DNA of 64,000 nt from Epiperipatus broadwayi (lineage: Eukaryota > Onychophora > Udeonychophora > Euonychophora > Peripatidae). Numbering within the stretch: position 1 is the first letter of the stretch; each line of letters begins with the position of its first letter. Below the pieces are notes generated by a model. That model did not search any database, was not told the DNA's origin, and worked only from the letters and a program-made list of their open reading frames with translations. Positions 43,441 through 57,130 of this stretch are shown piece by piece. Made by a program: the position numbers and the translations under genes. The stretch spans positions 58,001 to 122,000 of the forward strand of contig JAQFVV010000185.1 in NCBI GenBank assembly GCA_028023455.1, written 5' to 3'.

Positions 43441-45059
43441 ATAATGTCCAAAATAAATTCAAATCTATTTCCAGATTAGAAATAGATTTGACAACATGTT
43501 TTCAACAAAAGAAAATCTTTAATCTACTTAATCCCATTTATTTTAAATAAAACTTTAATTAAAAAATACCTCCCTTTAATTATTTTTGGACAGTTAACAA
43601 CAGTCACATCTTCCATATTGGATTTTATAAAAAAATATATATAGTTTAATAGAAAAACAAGCAATTTAAAAAAAAAAAAAAGCTAAAAATGACAAATAAT
43701 AAATATTTAAAAACATCAATATTTTGTTAGTAAGTTTTATTCCTATGTATATATTTGAGCCACATCTATAATACTTTAATAAAAAAAAACTAATAATTAA
43801 TAAAAAGAATTAATAATAATTTTAAAACATGTTATTGAAACATTAAATTTTATAATTTAGGCGTGCATCTCAAATATATACATGAAATATATATACACAA
43901 CAAAAGGAGCAGGATGGGAAATAGGGATTTAAACACAGGTTAGTAGGTAGAAACATGAAGCACAATCTTAAGCTAAGATTGACTACTTCAATTGTAACAG
44001 ATCTGTCTAATCATGGTAGGCACAAAGGTGGGTGGATTCCTTCTGATGAATAAAAAAGATGTATCTTTATTGTTTACTTTCATGTATTCTTACATTAAAC
44101 TCATATCTAAGAAAAAGGACAGTAAAATTTAAATAACTACTGATTCTGCCTTATATATTATAATTTACTCCTGCTATTCCAGATTTTGAACTCAGGGAGA
44201 TGTATATGATCCTCAGGTTCAGGTAATATTTGTATCACCAAATTCATAATATATATAAAATGAGTATATGCCTATTAATGGCAGTGGGTATAACATATTG
44301 CATACATGTAATTAATGATTGTGATATCTATATAAGGATATGACTAAGCAGAATTTAACCACAGGAAAAAAAAACAAAAAAATGTGGTTTAACATTTTAA
44401 CACAAATTCACATTTAGAGAATAAAATTTATAACAAGGTGAAGAAAACTCATTTAGATATTTGTGCTGATTATTCATTTACTTTGGTTTATACCAATGTT
44501 TCCCATCCTGATCCCATAAAGAATATTCCCTATATGTCCTGATTATCATAAATGATCTTCATTTTGTATACATTATTATACATATAGTAACATATTTATT
44601 TATCTGTTTAATGTCTTAGTTAATGTCATGATGGTTTAATAGACCTCCTTGTTATGTATAACATGTGTGCAATAAAAGAGAGTTATAAGTTTAAGACACA
44701 AATAATAATGAAAAAAATATGCATAAAAATGTATTTAAAAATATTAATAATTAACATAACTTCAGAATAAACAATTAATGAATGTGTATATGTTGTACAT
44801 ATATGAATGTGGAATTAATATATATCTTAGGTAGCATCTTACTTTGTCTCATTTATGATTGGATTATTTCATAATTAAGATTGTACCTCATAAATTTTGT
44901 CTATCCATAGTAAGGATGGATGATATCTTTATTATTAATTTCATAAATTTTAAATGAAAGTTACTCAGCCCTATATTAAAATAAAGAAAATAAATTATTA
45001 TATATAACATACAAACAATTAATAATCGATAATGTTAACTTTATAAATGGGTTTTACAG
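43441..45059. other. AT-rich DNA, no gene seen
   Basis: A 13-nt inverted repeat, AATCTATTTCTAA, lies near 43460-43490 (AAATCTATTTCCAGATTAGA and so on). No gene or family match. Confidence 0.45.
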
Positions 45060-45960
45060 TTTGTATGGATAATGTTCTGATGGGTTATTCTTATAATCTC
45101 TGGTAGTCTCTTTATGCTTGTTAAGACTTTGAACATCTGATGGATTTGTTGACTTTATTAGCCTTTAAATTGGAGTTTTGGAATGAGACATAAAAAGAAA
45201 AAATTCATGATGGATTATTTTGATATTTTATCAATCCAGGCATGGAGAGATAGGACAATCCCATATTGTTCTTGGAAATTTCTAACTCTGTGGACAATGA
45301 CTTTTCTTCCACAATGATCCCCTTGTTTTCAGAAATGCATGATTATTTTTGTCAATATTTATATAAATTTTTGTAGTTGAAATTAGTTGGAGAAGCATCA
45401 ATATTCCTTCTACTACTGTATGTTTCAGATTTAAATCAAGAAATTTATAGAGAGGAATCAATGGTGATTTTTTAAAAATATTTGAATGCTTTATTTTTTT
45501 CTTAAATTATTAATTCACAAACTCTTTGCATAGATGTTTTAGAACTAAATGTTTCTACTCATTTTTTAAAATCATCGTGAAAGATTTTTTCAACAGTATT
45601 AAGATTTCAAATTGGTTGATATGAATCTTTAAATTTTTCTTTTAACTCTTTTATACAGGAAATTCCTTCTTGAACAAAAAGTTCATTGAAATCTTATATA
45701 TTAAGCCAGTTCATACTAATCTTTTTTACTTTATTGTTGATGTCATCTTTGGCTAAGTATTAACATAAACAATTTGTTAAAACAAAATCATAAGAAAAGA
45801 TAAAATAAACTTTTGGGTTTTTCTTTACTTTAATATTATATACACTATTTTTTTTCTTAATTAAGTTCATTCATCTGATCTTTTGTATGTCATATCCATT
45901 TGACTCATTAGGTTAAACTTTTGTTTTAATGTTTCTTTATATTTGGCTAGACTTAAATCT
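45060..45960 (-). pseudogene. Decayed minus-strand coding region, unknown
   Basis: On the minus strand, successive open pieces with ordinary amino-acid composition occur, for example SPLIPLYKFLDLNLKHTVVE (about 45465-45405) followed by KNNHAFLKTRGSLWKKSHCP (about 45350-45290), and an upstream Lys/Glu-rich part. Stops and frameshifts interrupt it. No domain was identified; a retroelement polyprotein is plausible. Confidence 0.25.
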
Positions 45961-46111
45961 TAGGATGTGATAACTGATTTGTTAGTTTATGTGCCCTAAT
46001 ATTACCTAATTCTATAACTTAATAAGCAACATTAATATCATGGGTTTGAATTGTATTGGGCCTTATGGTGTGTACTGGTTATTGGAGAAGTATTGGAAGC
46101 ATCCATCACTA

Positions 46112-46605
46112 TATATATATATATATATATATTGTAATGGAATATATCTTTATATATGATCTCAAATGAAAATAAACATATGAACTTTTGCAACAATAAT
46201 CATTAGTTAACCAGGCTCCTAACTTTGAGGCACCAAATGTAATGGAATGTAAATGCTGAATTCCATTTAAATTGAAGAAAGAAGGCTCCAAACATTGGGA
46301 AAGCCAAATGTAATGGAAACTATATGATATGTATATAAACATATCATGCTGACCACGTTGTCATGTCAAATGTAATGGAAAATATCTTTATTATACCAAT
46401 CACCAGTTAACTAGGTCCCACAGTTTGTGGTGCCAAATGTAATGGACAATATATCATATAAACATATTATAAATCAAACATATTATAAATCAAATGTAAT
46501 GGAACGTCAATATGTTAGAAGAAAATAATGTTTCAAACATTGGATGAAAAATGTAATGGAATATATGTAATCTAAATAAATCCAATTGTTAAGAAAGCCT
46601 AATAT
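46112..46605 (+). repeat. Degenerate array of CAAATGTAATGGA motifs
   Basis: After a (TA)n tract, TGTAATGG occurs at 46133, 46239, 46309, 46371, 46439, 46495 and 46552 (spacings 106, 70, 62, 68, 56, 57). The motif is often preceded by GCCAAA or CACCAAA, and longer repeated words occur (AGTTAACYAGGYYCC). It is a short degenerate tandem repeat of unknown function. Confidence 0.75.
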
Positions 46606-49600
46606 AATAGATTGTATGATTTAAATGAAGAAAGACAAAATTATCCCAGTTATATTTAAATAAATTGTTTATATGCCCTTCCAACTAGCTATACATGAAA
46701 TAAATTTAAAATCATATAGAGCAATGAGATCTATCCTTATAATTTATTTTCAAGGTTGATATGACTAACTAATCAAATATATATCAGAAACAAAGGGAAT
46801 TCTATTAAATCCAATATACACATCTATTATGTAAATTTATGTATATCTAAACATATCAATGAATAATAATATGTGTAAGTGGCCTAAAGACTAAACAATA
46901 AGTGAAATATGAAGTTATCCTCTATTAAATTGTGAATTCAATTAATTTCATAATGACTCTGGCATTAAAAGAAAAATAAGAATAAAATATTAATACGCTT
47001 TCTAATAAATTACAAAGGCATTATCTATAAAACAAATAGTACATCCTTTATTTCTATATTATGATTTAATTTTAGGTAGTATCAATGTTTTAAATAAGTT
47101 TTAAATACAAACCCAAATAATAAATATACATATATACTTACAATAAGTATATATATTAAATAGATAAAGACATATCTGTGCTTAACAAGTAGGTATTAAT
47201 ATAAATACAAATCCATATTTATATTTTTCAGATATTCAAAAAAAAAAAAAAAATATTATATACAGCAAATATATATAAATTATTGTTTTGGTCTGCATAA
47301 GAATTATTATATGAAGTTAAAAAAATGGAAATACATAAATTAATAATAAAACAATTTTTATAATAAAAATTTGCGAATATAAATTTACTTATTAAAATAT
47401 ACATAACAACTCATATGCAACCCAAACTTATAAGCCATACTTTAAGATTTTAAATTACTTAAGTGTTAATTTTGACACCTGTTAAACGTTTATTGCTGTT
47501 AGAAAACAAGATGCTTGAATTGAATATTTATAAAAACGTTATATTTTTATAATGAAAAATAAAAGTAAACAAAAATATCGATCTCAAAAATATATTTATA
47601 TATCATTTATACATATAAAATTATTTACTACCTTTCAAAGTTCACTTATTTATTTTTCTTTCAAAAGTCAACTTATTCCATTGTTTTATTCCTTTATCCA
47701 TTTAATATTAGAATGCATTCTAGAGCCAAATTGAATTGAAGAAATGTCATGTTAGAAAAAAATTATTAGTTTCCAAATGCACATATATACTTTATTTTTC
47801 CTTTTTAAATTTCTCTCCTTGAAAAAAAAATAATTGACATGTTGAATCCAATGTATTAATCACTTTTAGTTACCTCCAGATTATTATTAGATTGACCATT
47901 ATAGATTCCAGATAGCTATATCAAATTTCGGCTTCAGACGCGATGAAATTCATGTGTTGAAATTTGCTTAGTTTTTCTTTTTAAACTGCCTTGGAATAAA
48001 TGAAAGAAAATGGTGCAGCCCCTTGGCTGTGATATATATATATATATTAGCCAGTCATGTTTATGTATTGATTACAGAAATTTATCTTATTCCACTATTC
48101 TTAAGAATGGCAATTTCAAAGAAACAAAGTACAACAAATTTTTATCCTTTTGTTTGTTTAATCACTATCCTAATAATAATGGCTTCTTTTTTGTTGTTGC
48201 TGTTGTTCCACGTGCTAGCAAATGCTGTTTTGAAAACCATTGTTACACATGTTTTATTTTAAACAATTAACATTCAAAAAAAAAATATTAACCATATAAA
48301 AAAAATATTAAATCGAAAATTTATTTGACAGCTTTTAAAATATATGTATATATACATAAATAATAACATTACATTTTTTTTAATAATCACCACAAATAAA
48401 ATAATCTTTTTTATAATCAACAATTTATATGTCCTTATTTATTTATAATAATTAGAACATATATGTATTACTATTAAACATCTCACCATTAAGAATAATA
48501 ATAATAACAATAGTTAAATATTCACAATGATGTACCATCAACAAATAAATAAAATAATAACTCCAAACAATAACTATAACTAATAACCATAAACAATAAT
48601 AATACTTCATATATAAACATCAAATCAAAGAGATTTTTTTTTTTAATAACAACAAATGATTTTTAAAATATAGATAGATTTATCGATATTTACAATATAT
48701 ATATATAGTGCCACAACATTTTGAATAGTCATATTTTTTTAATGAAAATTACAAAATAAGGTGGCCAAATGAAGGTGCCACCAAGCCTTTTCACTTAGAA
48801 CCAGATTGCAAAGAATTCTACAATTGTGGTTGTTTATTTGTTTACAAATGGCAATCACCAAATGAAATTTTAAAACAAACTGTGTCGGACTTAAATTTTA
48901 TAAGAGGAATACAATACTTAACTAGTTAAATAATAATGAAATCAAACAAAGACTTGATTAATGTTGAAATATTTATTAATTCCCTTTTCTTTCTCTTTTC
49001 TTATTCTTTCACCTTGCATTTATTTAACCAAACCACCATGAAGGAACATGCACTGTCACTTAATCCCAGAGTATTAAAAGACACCAATAATTATGGTATA
49101 TACAAACTAGGAGTGAACTCAAGGGTGACTTACTAATAAGAGGGTGTTTAATAGCAACACTCAAACCCTCTCTCACAAATGTTAAACTCAATTCCAGAAC
49201 TCACTGGACTCCCTTTTCCTCTATATCTCTTTCCTTAGATCAAGTATACAATTTTTATTTAGATACATACTACTAATATAACAGTGATAGAAAATAAAGA
49301 TAAGGCTAATTAATAAAATAAAAAAATCATATAATATTGGTTAATTTATGTTAGTACAAGATATGTAATTAACAAATTCATAAAACCCCTTGATCAATCA
49401 GTGTAGTTTCTTGATCCTATGAAGAAAACTACTTCATCATATGGTTGTCATGGATTGTTTGAGATTTCCATTTTAGTCCATTTTCCACAGCTAACTCTAC
49501 ATGTTCACATTCACAAGATCAGCACTTTCATTGACAGTTCCAGGTGGTGTCAGAAAGAGAAGTTCCCCAAGGGGAAAGTTCTGATACTTCTTAGCCACTC

Positions 49601-51865
49601 AACATATTTTCTGCACTTTTAAAATATTAGTTGATTAATTTAGCTTTGCAGGATTTAAATTGTATATGAGTCTGAGCTGAATCAAAAACCAATCGATCAA
49701 TCACTATCTTTGGCAAAATTCCAGTTAATTTAAATAAAAAGCAATTCCATAATTTATAGTTTTTTTAAGTCCTCAAAGTCTGGGTTCACACCTTTAATAT
49801 ATGCCCCTTTTTGGTCATATTTTGCTTATAATCCTATAGAAACATTCCAAATTGATGAGTGTAATAAATAGCACAAAAATACCCTCATTACCTAAGTTTC
49901 AACAATAGAGCTAATTACAGAAAAAAAATCTATACTTTTTTCTTTTTTCACCCTTCTATCTTTAAGAATTAGAAACAAGAATTTCTAAGAATTAGAAATA
50001 AAACAAAGACAAACTTTTATTAAAAAAACTTAAGATTTTTTTTTATCTCGATTTAATTTATTTCAAAAACATTTAATATTCCATTTCAAAAAAATAAATT
50101 TTATTTTAAATAACATACGCGATTTTAATAATATATATATGAATATGATCTGGCAAAAAAATACCATCTTAATATATATATATTGTGTTTTAACTGATTA
50201 TGATTTTTGTCTGTTTGAAATTTTATTTTAAGAAGGAATCGTTGTCTATTTATAATGTGGAAATAATCCAGATATTTCACTGTCCTTTTTTACTTTTAAA
50301 TGAAAATCTTTTAAATCTATTTACTTTTGACTTCTAACCCCATTTTATCTGAATATCATACATTTTATCAAACATATTATAGTATAAATATCTGATAATT
50401 ATAATTCTGACGTGAAAATATTAAAATAATTAATTTCTTTACATATAATAAAATCAAAATTTTATAGTGGTTAAATGCCATCTCATATATCTAAGAATAT
50501 CACTGAAGTGTTTTTTTAACTGTGATTGTATCTATAGTAATCAAATTCCAAATCAAACCAAATTGTTTTAATCTTGTTTATTAATTATTATATGTAACTT
50601 TAAAGATTTCCGAAACATTATACTTTTTTCCAATGAAAGAAATCTCATAATTTTGATATTTTAATTTATGTTTTATTAGTATAATTTTATTTACATGCTT
50701 TGGTTAAAAAAATGACACCTCTGAAATTGGATACTATAATATGTTAAAAAGTTGACAAGCAATATTATCAATGATTACCAATTGTCATTATTTGCTCATA
50801 ATAGTTTATTACGAAGTTATTCTACCTATCTTAAGGCAGAAAACTTGATATATATATACATACACTCAAAGAAATGTAATATTTTGCCTTTAATAACTGA
50901 AATGACATTGATTTATGCTTATCAACATTTATTAAATACTGAATGTCCTGTTACCTGATCGTTTATTTACTTGTCTGGTTTAGTTTAATGTCAGGTTTAA
51001 GAACTAAATATTTCTAAATCAAATTTTGACTTCTGATTTATTGCATATGTAATATGTAATTTATATAACCCTTTTAGTTGTTAAAATTTACCTTTTGTAA
51101 CATATTTAGATAAATTACCACCACCTCCATTGTCACAACTTGGATTGAAAAAGAAATAGTAAAAACATTATCAGATTTGATCAAAAAATTGAGCATAAAA
51201 ACCTATATCACAGATAGATGTTGTGAAGAATTGCAATGAAATATATGAAAAACTATCTTACAATGAAAAAAACATTTATATTTAAAAATGATTATTCATA
51301 TACTTTAAAAATTTATGTGCGCTTATATATTACAAAATGTTTTACATTCATTAACTATTAGAATTTTATTTTTTTAAAAATAGACATTTACAATCATGGC
51401 AGACAAAAGTAAATTATGACTCTTATTCCCAAAAGTCTGTAAGATTCCCAACCAAGGCACAGTTGGTGGTTAAAGTCAGAAAATGCTAAAAATTCTCTAA
51501 TTGTAGATTCAGTCTTTCATTAGTTGACAGACATTTATTTAGTTACCTACAACTCCAAAACATTTTAAATGAAAAAAGATCGCTCAAATTGGAAGAATTG
51601 TTTAATATTGAATGGGATAATATTAAAATTTGTGTAGTTAGAAAAAAAGATGGAGAGATAATCATATACTTTACTATAAAGATACACATATTAAAAGCAC
51701 AAGTGGGTGGAGCTCAGTATAGATAAAAAGCAGAAAAGCAATATTGTAGGAATTGATGGTATATCAGAAAGAGTGGCTAGATTATCATTAAATTAATGGA
51801 ACATAGCAAATACAGATGATTCAGGTTTATATCTCAATGAGTTCTCTTTGAGAACTTTTATATGA
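46606..51865. other. Long AT-rich stretch without recognised genes
   Basis: Only simple sequence and short (TA)n tracts were recognised. Some less AT-rich patches exist (about 48740-48900, 49390-49620, 51400-51770). The patch 49419-49622 is open for 67 codons, and 51500-51770 looks weakly coding (VRKKDGEIIIYFT) next to the RTE start, but neither could be assigned. Confidence 0.45.
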
Positions 51866-53679
51866 ATGTATATGAAAATATACAAAAATGATGCATTAAA
51901 AAGGATTGAATATCTCAAATTTTGTAAAATGGTACAGAAAAGAGTGGAAAATGATATAAGAAAATATAAATGTGAACTAGCAAGGAAAGCTGTAGAAGAA
52001 AATAAAAGTCTCAAGAATGTAAAACAACATTTTGGTATTGGTAGAAAATTTGTATCTGCAATAAGAAAAAAAGATGGAATTATTATTAAAAAGAGAGAGG
52101 ACATCATGAAATGGGTGGAAGCCTTTTATCAAAAATTATATAGTAGTAAAGAACAAGTACCTCCTATATCTATTACATCTTCTGAATTGCCCAGAATTTT
52201 AAATGAAAAAGTGAAACATGCAATTAAATGTATAAAGAAAGAAAAGACTCCAGGTAATGATGAAATTATAATTGATATATTAAAAGAAGCAGGTGAAGAA
52301 ATAAAAATTTTTTTTAGTAAAGTTATATACCAAATGTCTAAATGATAAAGATGTACCAGATGATTGGAAGAATGTAGTAATAATATTAATATTTAAAAGA
52401 GGTGATAAAGAAGATATTAGAAATTACACACCCATCAGCCTTTTATCAGTTTTATACAAAAATTTTACCAAGATAATTACAACTCGTCTACAGAGAATAT
52501 TGGATTTCCACCAACCAAGAGAACAAGCTGGATTTAAATGGCTTTAGTACAGTAGATCATATCCAGGTATTGAAAGAATTTATAGAAAGGACAAATGAAT
52601 ATGAGTTGCTATTATGTTTTGGATTTGTAGATTATGAAAAAGCATTTGATTCTATAAACATTTCTTCAGTGATTAAAGCATTGTATCATCAAGGTATAGA
52701 TCCAGGATATTGTCATATTTTAAAGAATATTTATAAAAATGCAACAGCAACAATTAGATTACATAATGATACTGGGAAAGTCAACATTGAGAAAGGTGTA
52801 AGACAAGGTGACTCCATATCTCCAAAACGTTTTACAGCAGTGTTGCAAAAAGTATTTTGTGAATTAAAATGGCAAACTAAAGGAGTGAAAGTAAATGGAG
52901 ATTATTTAAGACATTTAGATTTTGCAGATGATATAGTTGTTTTTGCAAATAATGCTTCAGAGCTGCAGAAAATGTAGCAGGAGTTATCAGATAAAAGTAG
53001 GAAAGTAGGACTAAAGATAAATGTTAAAAAAACTAAAGTAATGTTTAATCGATTTGCTGAAAATATGAAAATAAAAATTGATTATCATGAATTAGAAAAA
53101 ATTAACAGTTACAAATACCTTGGTCAGATTATTAATACAGATGGAAACATAATGGATGAAATTAGTCATAGAATTAAACTTGGTTGGAGTGTTTTTCTTA
53201 GAAATAACTTGATACTAAAAGGAAATATGCCTATGTGTTTGAAAAGGAAGGGTTTTAACAAATGTGTTTTACCAGTTCTTACTTATGGATCTGAGACTTG
53301 GACACTTAAGAGAAGAGTGAGACTCTAGATCACTCAAAGAAGTATGCAGAGATGCATGTTGGGAGTAACAAGAAGAAATCGAAAACTCAATGTATGGGTA
53401 AGAGAACAAACAGGTGTTACTGACTTCATTGAAAAAATTAAAAGATTGAAATGGAGTTGGGCTGGACATATTTCTAGAAGAGATGATAATAGATGGACAA
53501 TTAAAATCTTAAACTGGATTTCAAGAGATTGTAAAAGACCCAGAATGAGACCACATGTGAGATGGATGGATGAAATAAGAAAATGTTCAGAGGTGATGTG
53601 GAGAAGAGAAGATAAAGATCAGAGATGGATCAAACTTGGAGAGACCTTTATCCTGCAGTGGATTGATAATGGTTGTTGA
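51866..53679 (+). pseudogene. RTE reverse transcriptase pseudogene
   Basis: Four main open pieces. 51866-52345: linker and RT start (KRGDKEDIRNY follows a frameshift, near 52396). 52570-52977: RT core with GFVDYEKAFDSI (catalytic D), GVRQGDSISP and the FADD box near 52920-52931. 53041-53328: post-RT region with KYLGQIINTDGN and VLTYGSETWTL, characteristic of RTE. 53344-53679: C-terminus with GHISRRDDNRW, VRWMDEIRK and KLGETFILQWIDNG. Breaks include a frameshift near 52340, loss of a few codons near 52545 (between QAGFK and STVDHIQ), TAG at 52975 and TAG at 53326. The protein would copy RNA into DNA at a nicked target; here it is dead. Confidence 0.88.
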
Positions 53680-53700
53680 TGATGATAATGATAAATGCTT
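51866..53700 (+). mobile_element. RTE-clade LINE, best-preserved copy (5'-truncated)
   Basis: It holds the linker, reverse transcriptase and C-terminal region of an RTE/BovB-type LINE and ends at 53677-53696 in a TGATGATGATAATGATAAATG-type tail typical of the clade. The endonuclease domain is missing on the 5' side. Pieces of the same family occur in both orientations at 8222, 30190/34717, 40936 and 53731, so it is a common local repeat. Several stops and frameshifts make it inactive. Confidence 0.88.
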
Positions 53701-53730
53701 TTAATTAAATCAAATAAAATCTAAATTTTT

Positions 53731-54806
53731 ATGAAAAAATTTAATGCTAGAATTGTAGATGATAGGAAGGTGAAAGTGCTGTGGGTAAATTTGATAATGC
53801 TGACAGAAATAAGAGAACATAGTTTTGTAATGTTTGCAAACAAAGTAAAACTATATATTATAAATTCTTTTTTGAGAAATATACTAAATGAAAATGAAAA
53901 TGGAAGTACTTTGCCGCAAAATCGGATTATATTTTGTCTAATACCAAATTTTCAAGATCATAATTTTTTAAATAGATTCATCATAGAAAGAGATAATTAA
54001 TTAAAGAGATTAAGATATGTGTTAATTCAAAACTGGAGAAGTGAAAACTATTCAGAAAGTCAGTATGAACACATTTTATTTTTAATCTTTAAAAAGTGGT
54101 CCAATGATTTAAATTAGAATTTAAAAATTGTTTTAAAATATTAAAAAAAAAAACATAGAAAATATTCCAGCCTTGACTGAAATTAACAAAAAGATAATTA
54201 ACATTCTTTAAAAATTGCAAGACAAGTAGCTGATATATAAAAAAAGAAGGTAGTAAAAAATATGAAAAATATTTAAAATAATTCATTAAAAAGAATTGAA
54301 TATGTAAAGTTTATAAATTGTTATAAAAAATGTTAAAAATATAAATGTGAATTGGCAACAAAAGCTGTAGCAGAGAATAAAAATCTCAGAAGTGTAAAAC
54401 ACCACTCTCATATTTGAAAAAGAAATCATTGTTTCACAATAAGAAGAAAAAATAAATTACTAAAAAGAGGAATCATTTTATGAATGAAAGAGTTATATAA
54501 CAATAAAGATTCAAAAACAAAATATCCTAAATTTCTGAGTGTTTTAAATGAAGAGGTGAGACATGCAATTAAATCTTTAGAGAAAAGAAAAACTCTAAGA
54601 AATAATACAATTATTGATATTTAAAAAAACAACTAAAAAGTAGATTTTTTTTGACAATACTATGTACCAAATGTCTCAATGATGAAAATGTATCAGATTA
54701 TAGATAAGAAAAGTGATATTAAGAAGGTGGTGGCTATTCAAAATTTTTTTCAAGATAATTACAACTTGTCTACAATAAACTTTGGATTTTAACCAATAAA
54801 AAAACA
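53731..54806 (+). pseudogene. RTE copy B, left piece (endonuclease end and RT start)
   Basis: It starts just after the tail of the preceding copy. The open frame 53731-54000 has the C-terminal part of the RTE apurinic-type endonuclease: FANKVKLYIINSFLRN, then LIPNFQDHNFLNRF, matching the 'FA..N.LYI.NTFF' and 'V.NRF..GSDHR' region. From about 54280 it aligns to 51888 onward of the better copy (linker, then RT start to about 54800), with many stops. It is interrupted at 54807 by an inverted-repeat element. Confidence 0.72.
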
Positions 54807-56323
54807 GTATTTGTAAACTATTCACTGTAGAGCCTGCAGTGGCACTGTTTCTGTGTAAAAACACAGAATAATACCACTTTTGCAACCAAACCTTATGGCT
54901 AATACATGACTAGCGATCTTATTAGCCAATTAAAGCAAGAGACAATAGATGTAGTGGTTAGAATTCATGGCCAATTACTTCCACACATCCTAACCCTATG
55001 TCTAAACTAACAACACTAGACGATCATCTAGTTTGCCGCTTTTTCATCATGGTGTGAAGGGAGCAAATTTGTATTCTCGCTCAAATTTAATCTGAGAGGG
55101 TGTGCACTGGAATGGTTTGCAACTGTTTATTTGTTGATGTTTATGATTTTCTGTATTTCCCAACTGAGATCTTTTGATGTACTAGTAATTATCAGTGTAT
55201 TCTTGAGATTTGTCCGAGTTTTTTTTGGGACGGGGTTTGTTGTTATTTGAAACCCCAAAAAACTATGTTAACATCTCTGTCAGACAATTGTAGTTGTTGG
55301 TGAAAAAGTACCATTTCTGTTGTGACTTGGATGAGAGTAACAAAAGAAGAACAAAATGGTTACCACCACGTTCTTTCAATCAGGGGATGTCCCAAAAAAG
55401 TGAGAAAAAGATGACACAGTTGATTTGGTTTAGTCATATGTGGTGAATAAAATTTATTATTTGATTTAAAAGAAATTTGTGTTTTGTTTGTGATTCTTTT
55501 GATCTGTAAGTCAATTAATTAACACCCACAATGTCAGTGTTTAAAGGCTAGGGCTTTACAGCCAAGTGTGAGTGCGGAGTTGGTTGGACAGCTTTGTATT
55601 CTTCTCAAATCAATCAACAACATGCTTCTTTCAGTCGGAAGAGAATCGACTTTCTTGATTGATATCTGAGTCAAAATACCAAACAATTCTTTTTGTTTCT
55701 AAGCAAAGATGGACATCTGAGGCAGAGTTTGTTGAACAGCTTTGTTTTTTTTTTTGCTAAATCAATAAACAGCAACCCGCATTTTTAACAAATTCAAAAA
55801 GAAAGCGTCGTCGATTCTAATTTTAAATAACAAAAAAAAAAAAGTCTGTTTACAAAAAAAAAAAACAGTATATTAAAAGACAAAAGAAAAAAAAATCGTA
55901 TGGAAAAATTGTGTATATTTGAGATATTCAACAAAAAAAGTTAAAACTGTCCCTTATACTTTGAATTGTATCGAATCCAAACCAAAAAAAAAAAAAAGAT
56001 GTCTGTAAAAAAAAAACAGATTTTAGAATGGAAATGCAAAAAAAAAAAAAGACGTATGTCAAAAATTATTTATTTTTGAGATCCAAAAAAAAAAAAGTTA
56101 AAGTGTCCATTACAGATTTAAATTTATCAAATGAAAACAAAAAAAAAATAATTATGTCTAAAAACAAAAAACAATATATTAAAAAGAAAAAAACTACAGC
56201 CATATGTTAAAATACGATGTATTAGAGAAAAAAAAACCCGAATGGCCCGGTAATGTTATATTGCTTTGTTTTTAACTAGAAACAGTGCCACCAAAGGCTG
56301 CACAGTGAATACTTTACAAATAC
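54807..56323. mobile_element. DNA-transposon-like element with 46-bp terminal inverted repeats
   Basis: Left end GTATTTGTAAACTATTCACT and right end (other strand) GTATTTGTAAAGTATTCACT match over about 46 bp with roughly five differences. It lies inside RTE copy B, whose sequence resumes right after it, so the ends are well placed. The interior (54850-55800) is less AT-rich and has no transposase-like frame. The flanks AAAAAACA and CAAAAAGT may be a decayed 8-bp duplication. Superfamily not identified. Confidence 0.75.
55830..56235 (+). repeat. A-tract-rich degenerate tandem repeat
   Basis: About two and a half diverged copies of a ~155-bp unit (GTCTGT..A-run..ACAG, TCGTATG/ACGTATG, TTTGAGAT, GTTAAARYTGTCC), with A runs of 8-14. 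It lies inside the 54807-56323 element. Confidence 0.6.
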
Positions 56324-57130
56324 CAAAAAGTCTAATTTGGATTTTTTGCAAAGTGAGTCACATCCACATATTAAGAAAAGTTCTAAAATGATTCAGTGAA
56401 TGTGAATTGATATTATGCTTTGAGTTTGTAGATTATTAAAAAAAAAGGCATTTGATTCTATAAGCATTTCTATAGCAATTAAAAAGTTGAACTATCAAAA
56501 TATAAATTTAAAATGTTATTATATTCTGAAGAATATTTATTAAAATGCAACAGCTATGATTAGATTACTTGGTAGTGCTGAGAACATTAACATTGAAAAG
56601 AAAGTACTTCCATATCTCCAAATAATTTTATAGTAGTTTTACAAAAAGGATTTTGTTGGTTAAAATGGAAATCTAAGGAAATAAAGATGATTTTTGAAGA
56701 GGTATTTTTAATAAATAATGATGAAGCTTCAAGAAATATGGAAAGATGAAAGTAAAAAAAAAATAGAATAAAAAATAAATGATAAAAAAGATTAAAATAA
56801 TGTTCAATGGTTTTCTCAGTCAAAGAAAATAAAAATAGATAATGGATGAATTAAAAAAAAATTGTCCGCTATAAATATTTTATGTTGTTAATATAGAAAG
56901 ATGCATAGTAGATGAAATTAACAAATAAAAAGATAATCAATGGCATTATTGCTCAAAAGTTCATAAGAAGTTGAAGGGCCAGAAGTGCAGGAACTGGAAT
57001 TAATTTGAGGACCTTACATTGAGAGCAAATGAAATTAATCATGCAATTAAACTTAGTATTTAAGATAATATGCCTTTATATGAAGAAACCTTAATCTTGC
57101 AGTGGATTCAATGATGATGATGATATAAAA
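56324..57130 (+). pseudogene. RTE copy B, right piece
   Basis: It continues RTE copy B after the inserted element: TTTGAGTTTGTAGATTATT near 56422 matches the GFVDY region, and later blocks match the RT and post-RT parts in order. It ends with CTTGCAGTGGATTCAATGATGATGATGAT (in short, CAGTGGATT then (ATG)n) at about 57097-57124, the RTE 3' end. Highly decayed. Confidence 0.72.

Noticed and set aside
51793-52107. 104-codon minus-strand open frame
   Set aside because: Antisense shadow of the RTE linker.
56028-56210. Lys-rich 60-codon frame
   Set aside because: Product of A-tract tandem repeats inside the inverted-repeat element.
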